A stretch of 64,000 nt of DNA from Dyella nitratireducens (GTDB lineage: Bacteria; Pseudomonadota; Gammaproteobacteria; Xanthomonadales; Rhodanobacteraceae), in the NCBI RefSeq assembly GCF_014642835.1, contig NZ_BMJA01000001.1, positions 124,001 to 188,000 of the forward strand, read 5' to 3'. Positions within the stretch are counted from its first letter, which is position 1; the number at the start of each line of letters is the position of its first letter. A program made the translations under genes and the position numbers. The notes under the pieces were generated by a model that was not told the DNA's origin, made no database searches, and saw nothing but the letters and a program-made list of their open reading frames with translations. Shown here piece after piece: positions 1-7,574 of the stretch.

Positions 1-33
1 ACTTGCTGCTACGGCCGCGAGCCAGGATAGCCT

Positions 34-108
34 CGTAGCTTGGGGTGCAACCCCCAACATCCGGCGCCAGCGTGCATGGCAATGTTGGGGTTTGCACCCC
101 AACCTACG
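34..108. repeat. Inverted pair of GTAG-type REP palindromes (copy A1)
   Basis: Two REP-like palindromes face each other: the left arm reads CGTAGCTTGGGGTGCAA on the plus strand and the right arm reads CGTAGGTTGGGGTGCAAAC on the minus strand. Each arm folds as GTTGGGGT/ACCCCAAC with a GTAG tetranucleotide at its outer end, the signature of REPs mobilised by RAYT transposases. The right end stops 3 nt from the stop codon of the HD-GYP gene. Related copies are at 1161, 10668 and 12998. Confidence 0.85.
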
Positions 109-111
109 GTG

Positions 112-921
112 TCAGGCGTTCAGAGCGAGCGCCTTCAACTCGCTGTAGTTGTTGAGAAACAACGCAACCAGATGCGGATCGAGCTGCCCGCCCGCCGCAT
201 CGCGCAGGTACTGCAACACCTCCGCCTCTGGCCACGCCGGTTTGTAGACGCGCGGAAAACTCAATGCATCCCACACGTCCACTACGCTGAAAATGCGTGC
301 TGCCAGCGGGATCTGTTCGCCTTTCAAGCCTTGCGGATAGCCGGTGCCGTCCCAGCGTTCGTGGTGGCTGTACGGGATGACGCTGGCACCATGCAGAAAA
401 TCGATTCGCTGCAGCATGTCGTAACCCATGCGCGGATGCGTGCGCATCACTTGCGTTTCCTCGTCGTCCAGCTTGCCGGGCTTGATCAGGATGGCATCCG
501 GCAAAGCCAGCTTGCCGATGTCATGCAGCAGCGCACCGAATTTGATGTCGCGCAACGCATCGCCATGCAGACCCACCCGTTTCGCCAGCCCAAGCGCCAT
601 GCGTACCACGCGTTCGGAATGGTCGCTGGTTTCCTTGTGCCGCACGTCCATCGCCTCCACCAGCACCCGCAAAGCTTGCTCGTGACTGTCGAGCAATTGC
701 TGGTTGGCTTTGGCCAGGCGGCGAACGGTGCGACCGATCAACCAGTACAACAAGAGTCCAGTGCCCAGAACGAACAGCCAGCCCTTCAAGATCTGATAGA
801 AAACGATACGGTGCGGATCGTGCACCAGACTGCCGAGCACGTGCCCGGATATCCATATATAGATCGCCGAAAGCAGCACATAGGTGCCGGCGGTACGTAG
901 TTGAGGACTGAGTCTTTTCAC
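112..921 (-). CDS. Membrane-anchored HD-GYP domain protein (probable c-di-GMP phosphodiesterase)
   Basis: Predicted to hydrolyse cyclic di-GMP. With the GTG start at 921 the protein is 269 aa: two hydrophobic segments near residues 10-30 and 43-63 anchor it in the inner membrane, followed by a short coiled linker and a full HD-GYP domain. HDIGK lies near residue 132, and HHERWDGTGYP near 184 is the diagnostic GYP motif. A TTG start at 1017 would add 32 residues with no recognisable feature; neither start has a good ribosome-binding site, so the N-terminus is uncertain. No receiver domain is visible, so input probably comes through the membrane part or a partner. The 3' end abuts REP copy A1. 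Confidence 0.88.
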   Translation of the reverse strand: MKRLSPQLRTAGTYVLLSAIYIWISGHVLGSLVHDPHRIVFYQILKGWLFVLGTGLLLYWLIGRTVRRLAKANQQLLDSHEQALRVLVEAMDVRHKETSDHSERVVRMALGLAKRVGLHGDALRDIKFGALLHDIGKLALPDAILIKPGKLDDEETQVMRTHPRMGYDMLQRIDFLHGASVIPYSHHERWDGTGYPQGLKGEQIPLAARIFSVVDVWDALSFPRVYKPAWPEAEVLQYLRDAAGGQLDPHLVALFLNNYSELKALALNA

Positions 922-1160
922 AGTTAACGCACGCGCAGCACGCAACCCTCGCAAGCGAAGATCGGTGGGTGCGTCCCTGCAAACTGCAGATGGTGTGCTG
1001 TCATCACATGGGCGCAAACGCTGTCACGAACTGATGCCAAAGCCACGACCTTGCTTCCCCCTGTGGCGTCATCGAATAGGCATTCTGCCATCCGTGGAGT
1101 GAAACACGGTGTGCGGTTTTGCGCAATTCATTGCGTGTACCTTGATTTGCGATATTCGCA

Positions 1161-1186
1161 GGCCGGGGTACAAACCCCAGCCTACG
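1161..1186 (-). repeat. Single GTAG-type REP (copy A4) overlapping a stop codon
   Basis: On the minus strand the unit begins CGTAGGCTGGGGTTTGTACC and folds by pairing GGCTGGGGT with the ACCCCGGCC-like second half. Bases 1182-1184 are both the TAG stop of the CoA-transferase gene and the TAG of the REP's GTAG head. It is a solitary, slightly decayed member of the family at 34, 10668 and 12998. Confidence 0.75.
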
Positions 1187-3122
1187 ATCGCCGCAAGGCG
1201 GTTTGCAGCAAGCGACGCTGCAGGCGATCGCTCAGCCTGGTCGCTCCTGACAACTGCATGCGTTCCAGTACAGCAGCCTCTTCCGCCTTGATGGCGCCTG
1301 GCTTCCATAGCGCCTTCAGCAGCTGCCACCTGCCCTTCCATGTGGCACTTGACGATTGCAGCCACGCCAAAGCGGGTAACAGGCGTTGCTCGACGTCGGT
1401 GAAATCACTGCCGAACGGAAACGCGGGTAGCAGTCCTTTGCGCATCGGTTTGGCCAAGGCTTCATGCAGTGCCTCAGGGCGATGCTTGCGCCAGGCTTCC
1501 GGAATCTTGAAATCCGCAGCGAGCTTGCCGTGCGATTTGGCTTCCGCCGCCAGGGCATCGACGAATCGCGCATCGCTGACCGCCAGCATGGCCTCGATGC
1601 ATTCGCTATCGCTCTTGCCACGCAAATCGGCGACGCCATACTCGGTGACCACGATGTCGCGCAGATGCCTTGGAATGGTGGTTTGGCCGTAGTGCCAGCG
1701 GATATTGGTTTCCACACCGTTGCGTCCGCACCGGGTTGCACGTTGCAGCAATACCGAGCGGCCATCGGGCAACTCGTGCGCCATGGCGACGAAGTTGTAC
1801 TGGCCGCCGACACCGCTCACCACGTGGCCATCTTCCAGCGTTTCGGAAATCGCCGCGCCAAGCAGGGTCGACATCATGCAGGTATTGAAGAAACGCGCGC
1901 CGCGACGTTGCAACATAGCCAACGCCTGGTGGTCGCCATAGAGCTGGTTGACGTTGGACACCGGACACATGTCGATGGCATCGGCGTCGCTGCCCGTGGT
2001 GGTTTCCAACCACTCGTAAAGTTCGCGTGAGCCGAGGAAGAACGCACCGCGCAAGTAGTGCCCGCCGGGCACGTCATCCGGCAAGCGGCCGCCGGCAGCC
2101 GCGCGCTCGAGCGCAAGGTTGTCCCAGCTGCGCCGCTTGAGCACGCCGGCCTTGGCCAAGTGCATGAAACCATCCAGCACCATTTCACTGCAGCCGTACA
2201 AACCGGTCTTGAACATTGCAAGGCCACCGATACGTTCGGCCAATCGATGCGTGGCGCCACGCGGGTCAAGCGCAACCAGTACTTTTCGCCATGCGGTGTT
2301 GTCCTGCTGCCGCAGCAACAAGCCTTTGACCAGGGCATCGGATAAGGCACCAATACCAATCTGCAAGCAACCGCCATCTTTCACCAGTGCACTGGCGTGC
2401 AGGCCGAGCGCGTATTCGGCCGCATCGACCGGCATTCTGGGTAGTGCGAACAACGGTGGCGATGACGTGGGCGCCAGTTCGATGTCGAAGAAATTCTGTG
2501 TGACTTCCGCAGCACCACCAATGTACGGCAAGGACGGATGCACCACGGCCACACACAAGGGGCGCGACTTGCCCGCTGCCTTGACGCGATCGAGAAAATC
2601 CAGGGTAAGGTCGGGATTGCACGACAAGCTGTAACGCACCCCGGAGGGTGTTTCGTGGCGTGCAACGAGCTGCACCAGCAGGTTGATGTCCTGCACGACC
2701 AGATCGCGCGCCACGTGCGTGTAGTTCTGGCTGATGTAGTTGCGCTGCGCACTGGGCGAATGCAGCAAGGCCCCCGATTGCATGTAGAACTCATGCACCG
2801 CCACGTTGGGCGGCAGCTTGCCTTGCATCTGGTCGACGGCGTATTGCGGATCGACGTAGCCAGCGCCGAAGTGGCGCTCCACGAATGGATCCAGGAAACG
2901 CGCTTCCAATTCGCTTTTCGCCCGCGGCCGTGTCAGTGACAAGGCGGTGTACAAGGTCATCGATCGCCACGTATCGGCGAGCATCAGGCCATACAGCGCG
3001 TTGAGCAATCCGTGCGGCTTGCCGAGGCCCAACGGCGCCGCTACACGCAAGTCCGCTCCCAGCCGCTCGACGATGAGCTGCGCGCAGGCATCGGTGTCCG
3101 TAAAGCGCTGCTCTGGCAACAT
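1182..3122 (-). CDS. Acetyl-CoA hydrolase/transferase family protein
   Basis: A 646-aa member of the acetyl-CoA hydrolase/transferase (class I CoA-transferase) family, which moves CoA between short acyl groups through a glutamyl-CoA intermediate. The C-terminal half carries the conserved stretch SETLEDGHVVSGVGGQYNFV around residues 425-440, the usual place of the catalytic Glu and the glycine loop, and VVTEYGVADLRGKS further on. The N-terminal domain (about 1-250) is the less conserved CoA-transferase fold. It is monocistronic with an ATG start. Substrate cannot be told from sequence; acetate or succinate exchange is typical. Its stop codon lies inside REP copy A4, so the last residues may have been altered by REP insertion. 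Confidence 0.85.
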   Translation of the reverse strand: MLPEQRFTDTDACAQLIVERLGADLRVAAPLGLGKPHGLLNALYGLMLADTWRSMTLYTALSLTRPRAKSELEARFLDPFVERHFGAGYVDPQYAVDQMQGKLPPNVAVHEFYMQSGALLHSPSAQRNYISQNYTHVARDLVVQDINLLVQLVARHETPSGVRYSLSCNPDLTLDFLDRVKAAGKSRPLCVAVVHPSLPYIGGAAEVTQNFFDIELAPTSSPPLFALPRMPVDAAEYALGLHASALVKDGGCLQIGIGALSDALVKGLLLRQQDNTAWRKVLVALDPRGATHRLAERIGGLAMFKTGLYGCSEMVLDGFMHLAKAGVLKRRSWDNLALERAAAGGRLPDDVPGGHYLRGAFFLGSRELYEWLETTTGSDADAIDMCPVSNVNQLYGDHQALAMLQRRGARFFNTCMMSTLLGAAISETLEDGHVVSGVGGQYNFVAMAHELPDGRSVLLQRATRCGRNGVETNIRWHYGQTTIPRHLRDIVVTEYGVADLRGKSDSECIEAMLAVSDARFVDALAAEAKSHGKLAADFKIPEAWRKHRPEALHEALAKPMRKGLLPAFPFGSDFTDVEQRLLPALAWLQSSSATWKGRWQLLKALWKPGAIKAEEAAVLERMQLSGATRLSDRLQRRLLQTALRRS

Positions 3123-3277
3123 GGGGGAATCATAAGCGGAGAACTAAGGAACGGGGAACAGCCAACGTGAAGTTCGCCGTGACGAACGGTGTGCCATCGG
3201 CTCAATAGCAATGACTGTCACTCCCGCATCCTGCGCTTCTCTGTTTCCTGCTTCCCCATACCATGTCCACTGCCTAG

Positions 3278-4471
3278 TCACAGCGCGTCGGGCTCACCGG
3301 CGAACATATTGAATCCTTCAGCATCATCGGGATTTGCCATGACATATTCTGCAAGATGGTGAAAGAAGAGAATCCCCGCCTTATCCAGTGACTGTACGGC
3401 GTTCTCCACCTCCTTCTCGGCTCGAACCACGGCCTTCCTATCATCCGGAATCTTTTGATTCAAACCCTCAATGTCGCTATTGAGCTTGTTCAGGGTGTCT
3501 CTTTTAGACGAGAGTTCGTCCTGGATCCTGGTCCGCTCTTGCTGGATACGCTCGCGTTTCACCGGATCTTGTTCACGTTGATAAGCGCCCTCAAGTCCAC
3601 CGTCTTGGGCGCGCAATATCTCAATATCTTCGACAAGGGATCTCGCCTGTGCCTGGTGGTCTTCGAGTTGCCGTGTCGATTCATCGAACGCGTGCCTGGC
3701 CTGCTCCGCCTCATCGCGGGCTAGGTCGAGCCTGTTGTATGCTTGGACGGCGGCTTCCCGGGATTCCAGTACTTGCTGCCTGAGCGGAGGGGCTGCAGGT
3801 TCTCCCCCTTTAAGCCCTGCCTTGGCCAGCGGCTCGGCACCACCTTTGCCATCCAGCTTCACATATACGCTTCCCGCAACCGTATGCGCCTTGTTCGGGT
3901 CGACAATGGCCCAGCCATTTGCGCCTTGCTTTACCTGATAGTAGCTATCGCCCACGCGTACGTAACTGCGATCATCCCCGCCTAGCGTTCTGGCGTTGCT
4001 GGGCTGATAGACACCCGATTCTTTATTGAGCGTCAGCGTTCGGGGATCGACTTTGGCCGCAGGTGGCAGGGCAGCACTGCTCGCCGGTTTGGCGGCATCC
4101 GTGCCATCCACCCGCTTGAAGTTTCCATGTTCATCTTGTTTCGCACGCTCATTCGTGGGCATGCGCGTGCCCACATCGTCAAGTTTATAGACCGGGCGGC
4201 TTCCATTCGCGTCAGGGGCATCTTTGGTATTTACGACGTAATCACCCTCTTGATTCGGCCATGTGACCTTTTTCAGCGTGGACTTTTTCGGAGTGCTGTT
4301 GGTTGGAAGTCCGGAGGAGGACTGCGTAAACGGGTTAGTCCCTGGTTTGAGAATGGACGAACCAGGTTTATCGGTCTCTTTGACAGAAGACTTCGACTCG
4401 GTTGGATGAGTCGTTTCGACAGGATGAGGTTCCGTGTGGTGAAAGCTCGAATGAATACCAAAACTCGGCAT
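3278..4471 (-). CDS. Orphan soluble coiled-coil protein, effector-like architecture
   Basis: I do not recognise a named family. The 397-aa product has no signal peptide or membrane segment. Residues 1-60 are rich in Ser, Thr, Pro and Lys, as in many type III secretion signals. Around residues 145-205 is a segment with spacing like Y-x-V-x-x-G-D-x-Y-Y-x-V and WAIVDPNK, resembling short beta modules seen in large Pseudomonas and Xanthomonas toxins. Residues 235-355 are a strongly charged coiled coil, and a short globular tail follows. Base composition is visibly more AT-rich than the neighbouring housekeeping genes, suggesting transfer. No chaperone or secretion gene is adjacent, so effector function is only inference. 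Confidence 0.6.
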   Translation of the reverse strand: MPSFGIHSSFHHTEPHPVETTHPTESKSSVKETDKPGSSILKPGTNPFTQSSSGLPTNSTPKKSTLKKVTWPNQEGDYVVNTKDAPDANGSRPVYKLDDVGTRMPTNERAKQDEHGNFKRVDGTDAAKPASSAALPPAAKVDPRTLTLNKESGVYQPSNARTLGGDDRSYVRVGDSYYQVKQGANGWAIVDPNKAHTVAGSVYVKLDGKGGAEPLAKAGLKGGEPAAPPLRQQVLESREAAVQAYNRLDLARDEAEQARHAFDESTRQLEDHQAQARSLVEDIEILRAQDGGLEGAYQREQDPVKRERIQQERTRIQDELSSKRDTLNKLNSDIEGLNQKIPDDRKAVVRAEKEVENAVQSLDKAGILFFHHLAEYVMANPDDAEGFNMFAGEPDAL

Positions 4472-4562
4472 AATCGAAATCCAGGTTGAATAATTTATAT
4501 GTCCACCGATCCGTGCTCATGGCCAAGCTCTTCATGGGGGGCAATTTTTTATACCCCTCAAA

Positions 4563-4673
4563 ATGAGCTTCATGTGCGGTAACTATGGCGTGCTAATGCT
4601 GGAAGTGTTTGATCGCGTGGCTCGGCATGCACAACGTTTGCGTGAAATGCGCGAATTCGACGACCAGAGGTGA
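4563..4673 (+). CDS. Possible 36-aa small protein
   Basis: An ATG-started frame encodes a short Cys-containing peptide whose C-terminal half is a charged helix (VFDRVARHAQRLREMREFDD). No good ribosome-binding site is seen and nothing identifies a family. It could be chance, or a remnant of a longer gene given the accessory character of the region. Confidence 0.2.
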   Translation: MSFMCGNYGVLMLEVFDRVARHAQRLREMREFDDQR

Positions 4674-4764
4674 CGATCATCACCGTGCAAAACGGGGACA
4701 GGTTGCGTCCTGATCTCCGTTGCAGCATCTATACGGAACCTTTAGTTAGTCCTCGCTACATTCC

Positions 4765-4821
4765 AGTCGAGCAGACAGAGCACCCTCTTCGCTTTATGCA
4801 GCCCACCAAGTCTGCTCGACT
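4765..4821. repeat. 12-bp perfect inverted repeat upstream of secreted orphan
   Basis: AGTCGAGCAGAC at 4765-4776 is exactly matched by its reverse complement at 4810-4821, with a 33-base spacer. It lies about 100 bases before the start codon at 4919. It could be a leader hairpin or a regulator site; there is no T-run, so it is not a classical terminator. Confidence 0.6.
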
Positions 4822-4918
4822 CGCCCGGGGATAGTCAGGCGACCTTACGAAGCGTGTTGCACCCGCCGATTATGCTCGGCCATCCAGCGCTGTCTTTAAA
4901 TCCATCGAGGAGGCACCT

Positions 4919-5650
4919 ATGAAGCTGCACTCCATCTTCAAGTTGAACACGGCCAGGGCACTCAGTGTGCTGGCTATCGCAGCTTTGACTGCATCAGCTG
5001 CACTTCTGAGCTTTATCCCTGTCCGCGCTGCAGCGGCACCTACCATGGCGCTGCAGTGCCAGGTGAGTCCCGACCAGAACGGCGTGGGCGTCACCCTAAG
5101 CTGCAACGGCGAACTTCCCGATGGCAGCAACATCAACCTGGTTTGCAACGCTGGGGTAATTACCGAGGACAATGGCGAATATAAAGCCGGAGGAGGAACT
5201 TGTAACATCGGCGCCGGGCTCGCAGGGATCACCTTGTCAGCAGATCCGGACGGCTTCGTTCTTGTCACTCCGAGCACAGGAACGATAATCGTGACTAATG
5301 GAGGGGAAACAGTTACCGTCAATGGTCTCCTGGCAAGCGCAACCGTATCCGCCTACGGCCAGGGCATCACGGTGACCTTGTCGCCGCTTTCAGTCAGCGT
5401 CCTGAATACCCAGATCACCACCTCCGTCAAACTGCTAAACACGATCAGCGTTGCGAGTATTGCCGTTCAAGGTAATGCGGCGTCGGTCGGTATAAGCGGC
5501 TCTACTCTCACAATCAGCGGCCCTAATCTCAGCTACAACGGCGATGTGGCTGGCCTCATTTCGTTCACTGGTGCTTGTAACAACACCGTTATGGCCAATC
5601 TCGGCCTGCTCATTCCAATCGTCGCTCCGACGCTTTCTTGCGGCATATAA
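4919..5650 (+). CDS. Secreted Cys-rich beta-type protein of unknown function
   Basis: The 243-aa product begins with a clear Sec signal peptide: basic MKLHSIFKLNTAR, a hydrophobic core, then VRAAAAP with likely cleavage near residue 40. The mature part is rich in Gly, Ser, Thr, Val and Asn in alternating patterns, as expected for a beta-solenoid or beta-sandwich. Six cysteines in short N/G-rich contexts (LQCQ, LSCN, LVCN, GTCN, GACN, LSCG) could form three disulfides in the periplasm or outside the cell. A strong GAGGAGG lies just upstream of the ATG. No family is recognised, and no partner gene is adjacent. Confidence 0.7.
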   Translation: MKLHSIFKLNTARALSVLAIAALTASAALLSFIPVRAAAAPTMALQCQVSPDQNGVGVTLSCNGELPDGSNINLVCNAGVITEDNGEYKAGGGTCNIGAGLAGITLSADPDGFVLVTPSTGTIIVTNGGETVTVNGLLASATVSAYGQGITVTLSPLSVSVLNTQITTSVKLLNTISVASIAVQGNAASVGISGSTLTISGPNLSYNGDVAGLISFTGACNNTVMANLGLLIPIVAPTLSCGI

Positions 5651-5721
5651 GACACAAAATTGGACTATTGAGCCTTCACGACCTGCAAACCACGCAAGCT
5701 AGCCAAAGTCGGGAATACATT

Positions 5722-5756
5722 GCACTGACCGGTGTTGGTTGTAGCCCGGTCAGTGC
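5722..5756. repeat. 11-bp perfect hairpin between secreted orphan and xseA
   Basis: GCACTGACCGG (5722-5732) pairs perfectly with CCGGTCAGTGC (5746-5756) across a 13-base loop. It follows the orphan gene by about 70 bases and no T-tract follows, so it is either a weak terminator-like stem or a protein-binding palindrome ahead of xseA. Confidence 0.55.
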
Positions 5757-5924
5757 GATCTCTGCGCAAACGGCATTTGAAGCAGTTGCACGATCCCAGC
5801 GAAAGTCGACGCAGGTTGGGGGGCAAATATCGATTCTATACAAGTGGCAATAATCTACATTTTTGATGAATATCGAGCGCCAAGACGATGTTCCCAAAGC
5901 CATTCGTGCTAGTCTCCCGCCTCC

Positions 5925-7292
5925 ATGCAAGCGCCCGACGACTTCCCCGAAGGTGCCGGCGGCAAGCCGACCCGTCACGTTCTCACGCCCAGCACGCTCA
6001 ACCGGCTGGTGCGCGGGCTGCTGGAAGATGCCTTGCCGCTGGTGTGGATCGAAGGTGAACTGTCCAACGTGGCGCGCCCGGCGTCCGGCCATCTCTACTT
6101 CACCTTGAAAGACAGCCTGGCGCAGGTGCGTTGCGCCATGTTCAAGACCAAGAGCATGGGGTTGCGTTTCCGGCCGGCGGATGGCGTGCACGTGCTATGC
6201 CGTGCGCGGGTTGGTCTGTACGAGCCGCGCGGCGAATTCCAGCTGGTGGTCGAGCATATGGAGCCGGCTGGCGAAGGCGCGTTGCAACGCGAATTTGAAC
6301 GGCTGAAGGCACAACTGGATGCGGAGGGTTTGTTTGCGCAGGAACGCAAGCGCCCCCTGCCCCGCTTTGCGCGACGCATCGGCGTGATCACATCCGCTAC
6401 CGGTGCTGCCATTCGGGATGTGCTGAGCGTGTTGTCGCGACGCTGGCCGCTGGTGGAAGTGGACGTGCTACCGGTGCCGGTACAAGGGCGTGAAGCGCCG
6501 CCCGCGATTGTCTCGATGTTGCGCAAAGCGTCTGCCTGCGGACGCTACGACGTGCTGCTGCTTACGCGCGGCGGCGGTTCGCTGGAAGATCTCTGGGCCT
6601 TCAACGACGAGCAGGTAGCGCGCGCCGTTCACGCCAGTGCAGTGCCGGTGGTCAGCGCGGTGGGGCACGAGATCGACTTCAGCATTTCTGATTTCGTCGC
6701 CGATTTGCGTGCGCCTACGCCCTCTGCGGCGGCTGAGCTGCTGGTGCCTGACGTTCTGGCACTGCGCCGGCATGTCGAGCAGTTGCACCAGCGTAACGCG
6801 GCCATCCACGAACGGCGTTTGCATACCCGTATTCAACGGCTTGACCATCTGCTGGCGCGCTTGCAGGCGCAACGCCCGCAAGCGCGGTTGTCCCGCGATC
6901 GCCAACGGCTGCTGCAATTACATCGCCGTTTGCTTGCCTGCCGGCAGGCGCAGTTGACGCGTAAAACGATACGCCTGGAACGTGTATACACGCGGTTGCT
7001 GGCACAGCATCCGCGGCAACGTGTCGAGTTGTTGCGACAGCAGCTGGAACAGCATGCTTTGCAGCTGCGACATATGATCCAGCACAAGCTGCAGCACGAA
7101 CGCCTGAATTTGCAACAGACGGCTCGCGCGATGCATGCGGTGAGTCCGCTGGCTACGCTGGAGCGTGGCTATGCGATCTTGTTTGATGAGAAAGGCAAGG
7201 TGTTGCGGTCGGCGCAGGATGTGGCGGTGGATGCACCGTTGCGGGCGAAGTTGGTGGATGGCGAATTGGCGTTGCGAGTTAGTAAAAAGTAG
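5925..7292 (+). CDS. xseA: Exodeoxyribonuclease VII large subunit
   Basis: Catalytic large subunit of exonuclease VII, which degrades single-stranded DNA to oligonucleotides in repair and recombination with small subunit XseB (not in this window). The 455-aa length is normal. An N-terminal OB-fold (about 20-115) is followed by the catalytic core with LTRGGGSLEDLWAFND near residue 212 and VSAVGHEIDFSISDFVADLR near 243; a long Gln/Arg-rich coiled coil (about 285-400) and the TLERGYAI strand close the protein. The start MQAPDDFPEG is chosen because homology-like sequence begins right after it. The gene stands alone on the plus strand and a REP pair follows. Confidence 0.96.
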   Translation: MQAPDDFPEGAGGKPTRHVLTPSTLNRLVRGLLEDALPLVWIEGELSNVARPASGHLYFTLKDSLAQVRCAMFKTKSMGLRFRPADGVHVLCRARVGLYEPRGEFQLVVEHMEPAGEGALQREFERLKAQLDAEGLFAQERKRPLPRFARRIGVITSATGAAIRDVLSVLSRRWPLVEVDVLPVPVQGREAPPAIVSMLRKASACGRYDVLLLTRGGGSLEDLWAFNDEQVARAVHASAVPVVSAVGHEIDFSISDFVADLRAPTPSAAAELLVPDVLALRRHVEQLHQRNAAIHERRLHTRIQRLDHLLARLQAQRPQARLSRDRQRLLQLHRRLLACRQAQLTRKTIRLERVYTRLLAQHPRQRVELLRQQLEQHALQLRHMIQHKLQHERLNLQQTARAMHAVSPLATLERGYAILFDEKGKVLRSAQDVAVDAPLRAKLVDGELALRVSKK

Positions 7293-7341
7293 TCGCCGCA
7301 AGTCGGCGCGGAAACCTCAACATCACATGTGTCCCTCACGT

Positions 7342-7422
7342 CCGTCATTCCCGCGAAAGCGGGAATCCATGTTGCTCTGATGTATCCCTGAAAATGGATT
7401 CCCGCTTTCGCGGGAATGACGG
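7342..7422. repeat. 27-bp perfect inverted pair of ATTCCCGC-type REPs
   Basis: Bases 7342-7368 and 7396-7422 are exact reverse complements. Each arm is itself a hairpin, ATTCCCGC-GAAA-GCGGGAAT, so the region folds either as two small hairpins or one long one. This palindrome type (GTCATTCCCGCGAAAGCGGG) is widespread intergenically in proteobacteria. A decayed copy with the same spacer words lies at 18541. Confidence 0.88.
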
Positions 7423-7574
7423 CCTCTGGGCAATTTTCGCCACTTTGGGAACCCTGCCGCCGTAGTGACAAAAGTGTTGCAAACGCATCCATTCTTCACA
7501 CGAATCAAACGCATTCCCGCGCGAATCGAATATTGGAGTACATATAGCGTCGTTATCTTTCCAGGAGACGATGC

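Larger units (their letters stand above)
4472..4918. other. 447-base stretch without a confident gene
   Basis: This AT-richer gap separates two divergently transcribed orphan genes and must hold both promoters. I see a 12-bp perfect inverted repeat (4765-4821), a possible 36-codon frame (4563-4673) and a GAGGAGG ribosome-binding site at its right edge. No rRNA, tRNA or mobile-element gene is apparent. Confidence 0.6.
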
